Below, one piece after another: positions 1 to 5,592 of a stretch of DNA of 7,458 bases. Both the position numbers and the translations under genes were made by a program. The stretch lies in contig JBECKT010000129.1 of assembly GCA_040235405.1 (NCBI GenBank), positions 1 to 7,458 of the forward strand, in the 5' to 3' direction. The notes beneath the pieces are model-generated. The model worked only from the letters and a program-made list of their open reading frames with translations, made no database searches and was not told the origin of the DNA. Source of the DNA: PGZG01 sp040235405. GTDB lineage: Bacteria > Pseudomonadota > Gammaproteobacteria > Pseudomonadales > Alcanivoracaceae. Positions within the stretch are counted from its first letter, which is position 1; each line of letters starts with the position of its first letter.

Positions 1-15
1 ATCCACACCAGAAGA

Positions 16-43
16 ATCGCGGCCGGTCGGCCGCTCCTACAAC
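16..43. repeat. REP-like palindrome downstream of msrB
   Basis: The short palindrome GCGGCC-GGTC-GGCCGC (19-34) has 6-bp perfect arms and a 4-nt loop. Read on the minus strand it is preceded by TGTAGGA, giving TGTAGGAGCGGCC followed by the second arm and GCGAT. This layout matches the repetitive extragenic palindromes common in Pseudomonas and relatives, which sit just beyond gene 3' ends. It begins about 30 bp after the msrB stop, with no T-run after the hairpin, so it is not a classical intrinsic terminator, although it could stabilise the mRNA 3' end. Only one copy is visible in the window, so calling it a repeat rests on resemblance to known REPs. Confidence 0.6.
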
Positions 44-74
44 AGGATGCACCGTTCTTCAGAAGCTGGCGGAG

Positions 75-506
75 TCATACTTTTTCGGGCACGAAGTTCA
101 GTGAAGCCGAATTGATGCAGTAGCGCAGCCCGGTCGGGCCCGGGCCATCCGGGAATATATGGCCGAGATGGGAATCACAGCGGGCGCAGCGTATTTCAGT
201 GCGCAGCATGCCGTGGCTGTGATCCTCCAGATGCCGGATATGGTCCTTGTCAAAGCCGTCAAAAAAGCTTGGCCAGCCGGTTCCGGAGTTGAACTTGTGC
301 TCGGCGCGAAATAGCGGCAGGTCGCACAGTCGGCATTGATAGACGCCGTTCCCCTTGTTCTCCAGGTAGCCGCCACAGAACGGCCGCTCGGTGCCCTGAT
401 TGAGCAGAATATGGCGTTCTTCCGGCGTCAGCGCGGCCGCGCGCTTTTCCAGTTCCTCCGCCGTGGGTGGCGTCAGGTCGTAACCACTGGCAGATTGCTT
501 GCTCAT
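75..506 (-). CDS. msrB: Peptide-methionine (R)-S-oxide reductase MsrB
   Basis: This 143-residue cytoplasmic enzyme reduces the R form of methionine sulfoxide in oxidised proteins back to methionine, using thioredoxin. The single MsrB domain fills the protein, which is of usual length. Visible motifs are the two zinc pairs C58-x-x-C61 and C107-x-x-C110, the GTGWPSF block (75-81), and RYCINS with catalytic C130. C44 in PFCGG is a candidate resolving cysteine. The same region is known to supply the resolving Cys in some MsrBs, such as the Xanthomonas type, but its role here is inferred. The ATG lies 2 bp after the msrA stop, with GAGAGG (516-521) nine bases upstream inside the end of msrA, so translation is probably coupled. 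No gene follows on this strand before the window edge. Confidence 0.97.
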   Translation of the reverse strand: MSKQSASGYDLTPPTAEELEKRAAALTPEERHILLNQGTERPFCGGYLENKGNGVYQCRLCDLPLFRAEHKFNSGTGWPSFFDGFDKDHIRHLEDHSHGMLRTEIRCARCDSHLGHIFPDGPGPTGLRYCINSASLNFVPEKV

Positions 507-508
507 CG

Positions 509-1096
509 CTATTTTCCTCTCAGCTTGTCGGGGTAGGCTTTTTCCAGTTTGCTGAGTTTCGGGTTGGCGGTAAACCGGATGTAGGGTTGTTGCGGATTGC
601 GTGCGGCGAAGTTCTGGTGGTAGGCCTCGGCGGGGTAGAACGCTGTCAGCGGTTCCAGTGTGGTGACAATCGGGGCACTGTACAGGCCGCTTTGATCCAG
701 CTGCCGGATATAGGCTTTGATGATCCCGGCTTCCTTGTCATCGCGATAGAACACCGCCGAGCGATACTGGCGGCCGCTGTCGTTGCCCTGACGGTTGAGC
801 TGGGTCGGGTCGTGGGCGACCGAGAAGAAAATCTTCAGTAGCTGGCCCAGGCTGATGCGGTCAGCGTTATAGCGGATGCGGATGACTTCGGCGTGATCGG
901 TGCTGCCGCTGCAGACAGCTTCGTAGTTGGCGCTGTCGGCACTGCCGCCGGCGTAGCCGGAAACCACTTCGAGGACGCCGTCGAGGGCGAGATAAACCGC
1001 TTCGGTGCACCAGAAGCAGCCACCACCGAGGATCAGGGTCTGTTCGCCGGTCTGCGGCAGGTCCTGCTCGGGATCGGGAAAGGTGGTGTCGGGCAT
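509..1096 (-). CDS. msrA: Peptide-methionine (S)-S-oxide reductase MsrA
   Basis: This 195-residue cytoplasmic MsrA repairs the S form of methionine sulfoxide, free or in proteins, complementing MsrB. The signature GCFWCTE gives catalytic C27 with F28 and W29 forming the substrate pocket. Y58, E70, D106 and Y111 match the spacing of the E. coli MsrA residues Y82, E94, D129 and Y134. The C-terminal tail has no cysteine: the position after NPQQPY, often Cys in MsrAs, is Ile. Recycling would therefore have to use C30 or C62, the only other cysteines. The start is well supported by a perfect AGGAGG eight bases upstream. It is the first gene of an msrA-msrB pair, with 2 bp between the two genes. 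Confidence 0.97.
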   Translation of the reverse strand: MPDTTFPDPEQDLPQTGEQTLILGGGCFWCTEAVYLALDGVLEVVSGYAGGSADSANYEAVCSGSTDHAEVIRIRYNADRISLGQLLKIFFSVAHDPTQLNRQGNDSGRQYRSAVFYRDDKEAGIIKAYIRQLDQSGLYSAPIVTTLEPLTAFYPAEAYHQNFAARNPQQPYIRFTANPKLSKLEKAYPDKLRGK

Positions 1097-1104
1097 GGTC
1101 GTGT

Positions 1105-1110
1105 CCTCCT
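1105..1110 (-). promoter_or_regulatory. Ribosome binding site of msrA
   Basis: The minus strand reads AGGAGG, a full match to the anti-Shine-Dalgarno sequence, then eight bases to the ATG at 1096. It fixes the msrA start and predicts strong initiation. Confidence 0.85.
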
Positions 1111-1120
1111 GTTCCGATGG

Positions 1121-1126
1121 ATGATA
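1121..1126 (-). promoter_or_regulatory. Possible -10 box for msrAB
   Basis: The minus strand reads TATCAT, five of six matches to the sigma-70 -10 consensus. It would start transcription about 18 bases before the msrA ATG, just upstream of the strong ribosome binding site. No good -35 hexamer lies at 16-18 bp (the best is TTCACA at about 20 bp). An activator or a different promoter further upstream is therefore possible. This is a weak call. Confidence 0.3.
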
Positions 1127-1314
1127 GCGCTGGAGTGGCAGGGAAGTGTGAAAAGGACCCGAAATCCGTTTGAGGGTTCCGGTTAGGAAGTTAACATCCT
1201 CACATCCTGCTGCTTGTCTGCATTTCCTCTTTGCGATTTCTCTTTTTTAATTCCTGTTGTTCTTTTCTTGCCTTTGCTTCACCCCTGACCCACGGTGGCA
1301 CGGTCTCTCCGTTA

Positions 1315-1400
1315 GGCGTGAACGTCGCCACATCCGTAGGGTGACCTCAAGTGGAGCGAAGCGGAACAGTCAGCCCGGAGGATGTGGCGGCGGTTGCGCC
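1315..1400. repeat. Imperfect inverted repeat, 21-bp arms
   Basis: The arms are 1315-1335 and 1380-1400 and match at 17 of 21 positions, with a perfect 10-bp core CGCCACATCC (1326-1335) against GGATGTGGCG (1380-1389). The 44-nt interior contains a further near-match, GGGTGA (1339-1344) against TCAGCCC (1370-1376). Outside the arms, GCTTCACC (1276-1283) pairs with GGTGAAGC (1411-1418), so the symmetry extends over about 143 bp. It could be a remnant of a small mobile repeat, a folded RNA, or a dispersed intergenic repeat. I cannot tell which without genome-wide comparison. Confidence 0.6.
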
Positions 1401-1467
1401 CTGGCACGATGGTGAAGCTACTTCTTTTGACCATCTATCCGCAAAAGCACCAAAGCCATTAGAAAGA

Positions 1468-2607
1468 TCACAACTGAGTAACAGCACCCGACTCAATCAA
1501 CGCAGCCACCTCAGCCTCACCGAAGCCGGCACGCAACAAGGTCGCCCGGGTATCGGTGCCCGGCTTGCGCATGGATTGTGGAGTGGCACTCGGCGTGCGG
1601 GAAAAGCGCGGTGTGGGTGCGTGCTGGGTCACGCCATCGACAGAAATAAAACTGCCGCGGGCGACATTGTGCGGGTGCTGCGGCGCTTCCTCCAGACCGA
1701 GAACCGGAGCAAAGCAGACGTCGCTGCCTTCCATGATCTCGCACCACTGGTCGCGGGTCTTGCTGCGGAAAATCGCCGCGATCTTTTCCTTCTGTTCCGG
1801 CCAGCGTGCTTCATTCATCTGCTCGGCAAATTCCTCGCCGAGGCCGGCTTTTTCTTTCAGCAGGGCGTAGAACTGAGGCTCGATACTGCCGATGGAAATG
1901 AACTTGCCGTCGGCGGTTTCGTAGACGTCATAGAAATGGGCGCCGGAGTCGAGCATATGGGTGCCGCGCTGGTCGCTGAACAGGCCGTTGCTGCGCAAAC
2001 CGTAGAACATCGCCATCAGTGCGGCGGAGCCTTCATGCATGGCGCAGTCGATCACCTGGCCTTTGCCGGAGCGTTGCGCTTCCAGCAACGCGCAGACCAT
2101 ACCGTAGGCCAGCATCATGCCGCCGCCACCGAAGTCACCGATCAGGTTTAATGGCAATACCGGCTTTTCATCGCGGCGGCCGATCGCATGCAGGGCGCCG
2201 GAAATGGAGATGTAGTTGATGTCGTGGCCGGCGGACTGTGCCAGTGGGCCGGTCTGGCCCCAGCCGGTCATGCGGCCGTAAACCAGTTTCGGGTTACGGG
2301 CCATACAGGTGTCCGGTCCGACACCGAGGCGTTCGGCGACGCCGGGGCGGTAACCTTCGAAAATGGCATCGGCGCTTTCGCACAGTTTCAGCAAGGTGGC
2401 AACGCCATCCGCATGTTTCAGGTTCACGGAAATGCTTTGCCGGTTGCGGAACAGCACATCGTGGCCGCCTTCAGCGGTGGGGTTGCCACCGGGACGATCA
2501 ATGCGGACCACTTCCGCGCCCATGTCGGCCAGCATCATGCCGCAGAACGGCCCCGGGCCAATGCCGGACAGCTCAAGAATACGAAAACCGGAAAGCGGAC
2601 CTGTCAT
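1468..2607 (-). CDS. Alpha-methylacyl-CoA racemase (CaiB/BaiF family)
   Basis: This 379-residue cytoplasmic enzyme is predicted to interconvert 2R- and 2S-methylacyl-CoA esters, a step needed before beta-oxidation of methyl-branched acids such as pristanate or sterol side chains. The whole length resembles AMACR/Mcr: the N-terminal ELSGIGPGPFCGMMLADMGA block (12-31), RIDRPG (35-40), AGHDINY with H128, LNLIGDFGGGG with D158, and GSIEPQFY with E243. H128, D158 and E243 correspond to the catalytic His126, Asp156 and Glu241 of the Mycobacterium tuberculosis racemase, which favours racemase over the CoA-transferases of the same family. The start is supported by GGAGG six bases upstream. The gene follows the lipoprotein gene by 89 bp. 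Substrate range cannot be read from the sequence. Confidence 0.92.
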   Translation of the reverse strand: MTGPLSGFRILELSGIGPGPFCGMMLADMGAEVVRIDRPGGNPTAEGGHDVLFRNRQSISVNLKHADGVATLLKLCESADAIFEGYRPGVAERLGVGPDTCMARNPKLVYGRMTGWGQTGPLAQSAGHDINYISISGALHAIGRRDEKPVLPLNLIGDFGGGGMMLAYGMVCALLEAQRSGKGQVIDCAMHEGSAALMAMFYGLRSNGLFSDQRGTHMLDSGAHFYDVYETADGKFISIGSIEPQFYALLKEKAGLGEEFAEQMNEARWPEQKEKIAAIFRSKTRDQWCEIMEGSDVCFAPVLGLEEAPQHPHNVARGSFISVDGVTQHAPTPRFSRTPSATPQSMRKPGTDTRATLLRAGFGEAEVAALIESGAVTQL

Positions 2608-2696
2608 GTGCTACCTCCACAAATATCAGAGCCGGAAGGCTAGCAGGGATGCTGGTGCGCGCCCATGACCGCGCTGATCAGGGCGTGCAGATTTCG

Positions 2697-3320
2697 TCAG
2701 GGGGTCAGGCCGGCTTTGGCCAGCGCTTTGGCCAGGCGATCGCACTGGCTGCGGGCAATGGCGCTGGTTTGATTGGCTTCACGGGTATGGATCAGGCCGC
2801 TCCAGAGCAGGTCGCCATTGCTGCGTTGCAGGCGCAGCTCGATATCCTGTTCGTTCGCCTCCGGGATGGGCTTGTCGGCACCGGCAAGCGTCAGTTCAAA
2901 ACCCGGCGTGCGCGGTGACGCATCGCTGCTGGCGCGGCGCTCCTCGCTGACCACGTTTTCCGGTGGCATTTGCAGCGGTAGTAACAGCAGGGCGCTGATT
3001 TCTGCTGTCAGCACTGAATCAAAGCCCCGGCTACTGCCCAGTTTTAGCAGCACGTCCCGTTCCGGCAGATCCGGCAGCAGGGTATGGCTGGCGGTAATCT
3101 TCAGCTGCTTGCTGTCGAAGCGGCTGACGCAGGCGAGCTCCCAGTCGCGACGCAAGTCCGGTTCGCTAGAGTAGCCAACCAGTAGCAGGTTACGCACAGG
3201 CATTTCGCCCGGGCCGGCACTGTGCCGGGTGACCAGTGTCGAGGTACTGGCACAACCGGCGCTGATCGCCAGCAGGGTTGTTACCGCAATCAATCGGGTA
3301 GTGATGGGCGCGATCGTCAT
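2697..3320 (-). CDS. Predicted lipoprotein of unknown function
   Basis: I do not recognise the family. The 207-residue product begins with a lipoprotein-type signal peptide: R9, a hydrophobic stretch 10-21 and ISAGC, with C23 as the probable lipidated residue (Ser at -3 is slightly unusual). The absence of Asp after the cysteine would allow sorting to the outer membrane. The mature part is soluble, with a strand-like RNLLLVGYSS segment (43-52), then DLRRDWELACVSRF, SHTLLPDLP, a hydrophobic run LLLLPLQMPP, a charged serine-rich middle, and a late IELRLQRSNGDLLWSG strand pair ending in a helical tail. The order suggests a compact alpha/beta fold like small periplasmic lipoproteins with DLLWSG-type ends, but this is only an impression. 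GGAG lies five bases before the ATG. It sits 67 bp after the ceramidase-like gene. Confidence 0.8.
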   Translation of the reverse strand: MTIAPITTRLIAVTTLLAISAGCASTSTLVTRHSAGPGEMPVRNLLLVGYSSEPDLRRDWELACVSRFDSKQLKITASHTLLPDLPERDVLLKLGSSRGFDSVLTAEISALLLLPLQMPPENVVSEERRASSDASPRTPGFELTLAGADKPIPEANEQDIELRLQRSNGDLLWSGLIHTREANQTSAIARSQCDRLAKALAKAGLTP

Positions 3321-3339
3321 GGGCGCTCCTGCGCTGATG

Positions 3340-3373
3340 TTTGCCGGTCAGTGTAGCAGCGGTTTCCGGCAAA
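3340..3373. repeat. 8-bp inverted repeat between ceramidase-like and lipoprotein genes
   Basis: TTTGCCGG (3340-3347) and CCGGCAAA (3366-3373) are perfect complements separated by 18 nt. On the minus-strand transcript the hairpin lies between the ceramidase-like stop and the lipoprotein start and is not followed by a U-run. It is therefore not a standard intrinsic terminator, but could slow read-through or protect the upstream mRNA end. An alternative short stem, GGTTT/AAACC, overlaps it. Confidence 0.5.
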
Positions 3374-3387
3374 ACCTTGATCCGGGT

Positions 3388-5388
3388 TCAGAACCAGTCA
3401 GAAACCAGTGCCGGGATGTCATCGCGGCTTCGTAGCACCAGCCGGTGGCGCCGGTCGGCGCCGAGATCCGGATTGAACCAGCGCAGCTCGTAGAGAGCAC
3501 TGTCTCCTTCATCTTCAATAAGGCGGATCTGCAGATCGGTGCCTGCGTCGCTGGCAACGATATCGCCGGCATCATTTTCGACGTACAGCAAAGGCTCATG
3601 CAGCACCATCAGGGCCGGTGGTTCGGCGTTTATGGTGACAGTCCAGTAAGGCTCCAGTGGCAGTTCGCCACGAACAAACCGGGGCTGGTCGATCACGCTA
3701 CGTCTGGCTCTCCAGCTGCCGGGCTCCGGCCAGAACTGCCGGCTGACCAGATCAAAGCGATACTCGGCCGGTATATCACTGACCGCTCCATGGGCGATCA
3801 GTTCGGCGCTCAGCTGAGCAAATTGTCCGCGCAGAAAAGCCAGCGTCTGCGGGCCATAGATCGTGTGGCCACCTTCGTAATACTGCAGGGCATATTCCGC
3901 CGGGGTGGTGACATAACCGAACATGCCGTTGGCGAGGCTGGAGATTTCCACCAGCCAGTCGCCGTCCGGCAATTGTGCCTGCACTTCCTTGCGGATCGCG
4001 TTGCCGCTCTCCAGTGTCACCTCCCACGGCGCGGTGACCAGTACCAGATCATTGATGCGCAACACCTGCAGCAGGGCGCGGTGCGGGTATCGGTCGGCCG
4101 GCAGCAATAACTGCAGTTTCGATAGCATCCACTGTTTTACTCCGTGGCAGCCGTCGGTAAAGGTGCTGCGTGGCCAGCCTTCCTGCAAATAGGGCAGCCA
4201 GGCAATCGGAAACACTTCATCGCCATTGGCGGCGCCGGCGGTGGCCGCACCGACGATGGCGCGTTCGCATAAACCGAAGCGGGCATTGTCATTCAGGTCC
4301 AGCACATCAAGCAGACGGCTGCCGCTTTGCAGAGTCAGTTGATTGTTCAGTTTCGCGCCCAGTGATTGCCACAGGCTAATGGCTTTGCCAGCCAGTGCCT
4401 TGCCGATCCGTCGTGAAGCCATGTCACCACGCTCGCCCAGGTGCCAGGCTGGATTATTGTCTGCGTGAGTGCCCTGAAACGGACCATGTATGGGATTAAA
4501 AGGCGTGCCGGTGGCGGTGATGGCGGCTTCAACATCGCGTGCCAGCCAGGCCCAGACATCAGCATGATAGGGGGCGGTAAAGGCAGGAATGCTGGTGCCA
4601 TGAATCGAGAACGCGGTCAGGGCACCGGCAGGATAAAAATTGCCGTCATCGTGCTGCAGATCGATACGCAGCATGGTCATGTGCGGATTGACCGCGCGGA
4701 ATGCCAGCGCTTCATTGATCTGGTTAGCGGGAATGTCGAAGTTGTTGGCCCAGGCTTCCACCGAGCGGTTCCGGGTCAGCCCCCATACCGGCATCTGGCC
4801 GGTGGCGAAGCGTGCCGGACGGCGTTGCTCGAACGCCTCGATCACCGCATCACTGATGCGACTGGCGAGAAATTCGAACATCACCGGGTCGAAGCCAGGC
4901 CGGTTGGCGCCGAAAACATTGTAGAAATCGCTGTCGAGAAAATTGGCCGGACCGGTGTGGGTATGCGTGACCAGCAAGGTCAGGGCGTGGGCGGGAATAT
5001 CGGTGCGTTCGGCAATGCGTTCGGCAATAACATGATGCAGTGCCAGCGAGCCGGCGCCAAGATCCAGCTGCACCAGCGCCATCGGTTCACCGTCGCTGCC
5101 GTGCAGATAAAACGCCCGTGCTTTCAGTCGGGTGCGAAAGCCGTCCGAATCCCTTGCCCAGGCGGAGTAACCGAACTTCGGCATGCCGATCGGCGGGGTG
5201 ATATCGACCACCGCCATGCCGGCCTCGGCCTGCGCCGGTGGCGGCAACAGTTGCGGCGGCTGCAGTTGTCCGGCCAGGGCATGGGTCGGATAACGGAACG
5301 GGCGGCTTTCGATATAAAGCGCTACGCCGGCACCAATCAGAACAAGCAGCAAAACATAACGCCAGCGACGGGATCGGGATCGGGCCAT
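3388..5388 (-). CDS. Membrane-anchored neutral-ceramidase-family protein
   Basis: This 666-residue protein belongs to the neutral/alkaline non-lysosomal ceramidase family, zinc amidases that split ceramide into sphingosine and fatty acid. An arginine-rich start and one hydrophobic helix (about 11-26) without a clear cleavage site suggest an inner-membrane anchor, with the body in the periplasm. A proline-rich linker (44-52) follows. Zinc ligands by comparison with the Pseudomonas aeruginosa enzyme (H97, H204, E411, Y448) are H142 in THTHTGP, H263 in SIHGTS, E456 in PWEVT and Y492 in GYVTT. Family blocks NRSVEAWANN (207-216) and YYEGGHTIYGP (503-513) are also present, then an Ig-like C-terminal region (about 540-666). 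The motif that carries the catalytic Ser (GxxSPN) reads ADNNPA (309-314), so ceramidase activity is uncertain. The start has AGAGG upstream and a probable promoter at 5419-5446. Confidence 0.88.
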   Translation of the reverse strand: MARSRSRRWRYVLLLVLIGAGVALYIESRPFRYPTHALAGQLQPPQLLPPPAQAEAGMAVVDITPPIGMPKFGYSAWARDSDGFRTRLKARAFYLHGSDGEPMALVQLDLGAGSLALHHVIAERIAERTDIPAHALTLLVTHTHTGPANFLDSDFYNVFGANRPGFDPVMFEFLASRISDAVIEAFEQRRPARFATGQMPVWGLTRNRSVEAWANNFDIPANQINEALAFRAVNPHMTMLRIDLQHDDGNFYPAGALTAFSIHGTSIPAFTAPYHADVWAWLARDVEAAITATGTPFNPIHGPFQGTHADNNPAWHLGERGDMASRRIGKALAGKAISLWQSLGAKLNNQLTLQSGSRLLDVLDLNDNARFGLCERAIVGAATAGAANGDEVFPIAWLPYLQEGWPRSTFTDGCHGVKQWMLSKLQLLLPADRYPHRALLQVLRINDLVLVTAPWEVTLESGNAIRKEVQAQLPDGDWLVEISSLANGMFGYVTTPAEYALQYYEGGHTIYGPQTLAFLRGQFAQLSAELIAHGAVSDIPAEYRFDLVSRQFWPEPGSWRARRSVIDQPRFVRGELPLEPYWTVTINAEPPALMVLHEPLLYVENDAGDIVASDAGTDLQIRLIEDEGDSALYELRWFNPDLGADRRHRLVLRSRDDIPALVSDWF

Positions 5389-5415
5389 GGGCAGACCTCT
5401 TGTTCGGGTTAAGGC

Positions 5416-5441
5416 GCCAGTCTAGTGATTCGGTGACTGGC
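5416..5441. repeat. 7-bp inverted repeat over a minus-strand promoter
   Basis: GCCAGTC (5416-5422) and GACTGGC (5435-5441) are perfect complements with a 12-nt gap. They cover the candidate -10 box and spacer of the ceramidase-like gene, a usual place for a repressor site. The arms could equally be chance in a G+C-rich region. Confidence 0.4.
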
Positions 5442-5446
5442 TGCAA
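5419..5446 (-). promoter_or_regulatory. Candidate sigma-70 promoter of the ceramidase-like gene
   Basis: On the minus strand TTGCAG (5441-5446) and TAGACT (5419-5424) are separated by 16 bp, with 3/6 and 4/6 matches to the -35 and -10 consensus. Transcription would begin near 5412, leaving a leader of about 24 bases with the AGAGGT ribosome binding site before the ATG at 5388. The location is good; the boxes are moderate. Confidence 0.45.
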
Positions 5447-5456
5447 TCAGTGATTG
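5444..5456. promoter_or_regulatory. 13-bp palindrome, possible operator
   Basis: CAATCAGTGATTG is a perfect 6-1-6 palindrome. With a one-base slip the symmetry extends to TGCAATCA and TGATTGGCA (5442-5459). It overlaps the -35 box of the ceramidase-like gene and lies upstream of the sulP promoter, so a dimeric regulator bound here could affect either gene. AGTGATT also recurs 25 bp away at 5424-5430. No regulator gene is in the window to pair with it. Confidence 0.45.
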
Positions 5457-5480
5457 GCACCATGGTACTTTTCGGCAGGT

Positions 5481-5509
5481 TTGGGTGGCCTGCCTGATTC
5501 CTGTAGACT
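5481..5509 (+). promoter_or_regulatory. Candidate sigma-70 promoter of sulP-uspA
   Basis: TTGGGT (5481-5486) and TAGACT (5504-5509) are separated by 17 bp, with 3/6 and 4/6 consensus matches. The -10 hexamer is identical to the one proposed for the divergent gene. The expected start near 5516 leaves a leader of about 77 bases. A small inverted repeat, GGCAGG (5474-5479) with CCTGCC (5489-5494), straddles the -35 box. Confidence 0.4.
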
Positions 5510-5592
5510 GCGCGCCCCCTTCGCAGCGGCCGTACTGACACTGCGTATACCTCTGGCGCTGCTGTGGTGGCGCGAACTGCCCGGAAAACCGA

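Larger units (their letters stand above)
1097..1467. other. 371-bp non-coding gap with imperfect repeats
   Basis: This is the only long stretch without a credible gene. It lies downstream of the racemase stop and upstream of msrA. The part nearest msrA holds its ribosome binding site and a possible promoter. Positions 1215-1280 are strongly strand-asymmetric, pyrimidine-rich on the plus strand (TCTTTTTT, TTCTTTTC) and more A+T-rich than the genes. Positions 1276-1418 form an imperfect long inverted repeat, and 1178-1207 resembles 1308-1335 directly. A plus-strand reading frame starts at 1351, but it continues as antisense through the racemase and has no recognisable product. I see no T-run hairpin that would terminate the racemase transcript. 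Confidence 0.75.

Noticed and set aside
1215..1262. Pyrimidine-rich tract with TCTTTTTT as a plus-strand terminator
   Set aside because: No plus-strand gene precedes it and no stable G+C stem lies immediately upstream of the T-run.
1351..2151. Plus-strand open frame of 266 codons overlapping the gap repeat and the racemase
   Set aside because: Most of it is antisense to the well-supported racemase, there is no good ribosome binding site, and the product has no recognisable domain.
2608..2696. Separate promoter for the racemase (GATATT as -10)
   Set aside because: The only 4/6 -10-like hexamer lacks a credible -35 at 16-18 bp, so I did not list it as a feature, although an independent promoter cannot be excluded.
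3445..4110. Plus-strand open frame of 221 codons
   Set aside because: It lies wholly within the ceramidase-like gene on the other strand and shows no motif of its own.
4441..5412. Long plus-strand open frame of 323 codons opposite the ceramidase-like gene
   Set aside because: The minus-strand frame carries a clear family signature over its full length. The plus-strand translation is low-complexity in character and matches nothing I know, as expected for an antisense frame in G+C-rich DNA.
5454..5592. Upstream extension of the SulP protein or a small leader gene
   Set aside because: The frame opening at 5454 is different from sulP and has no ribosome binding site or recognisable product; the 5593 start agrees with the family N-terminus.
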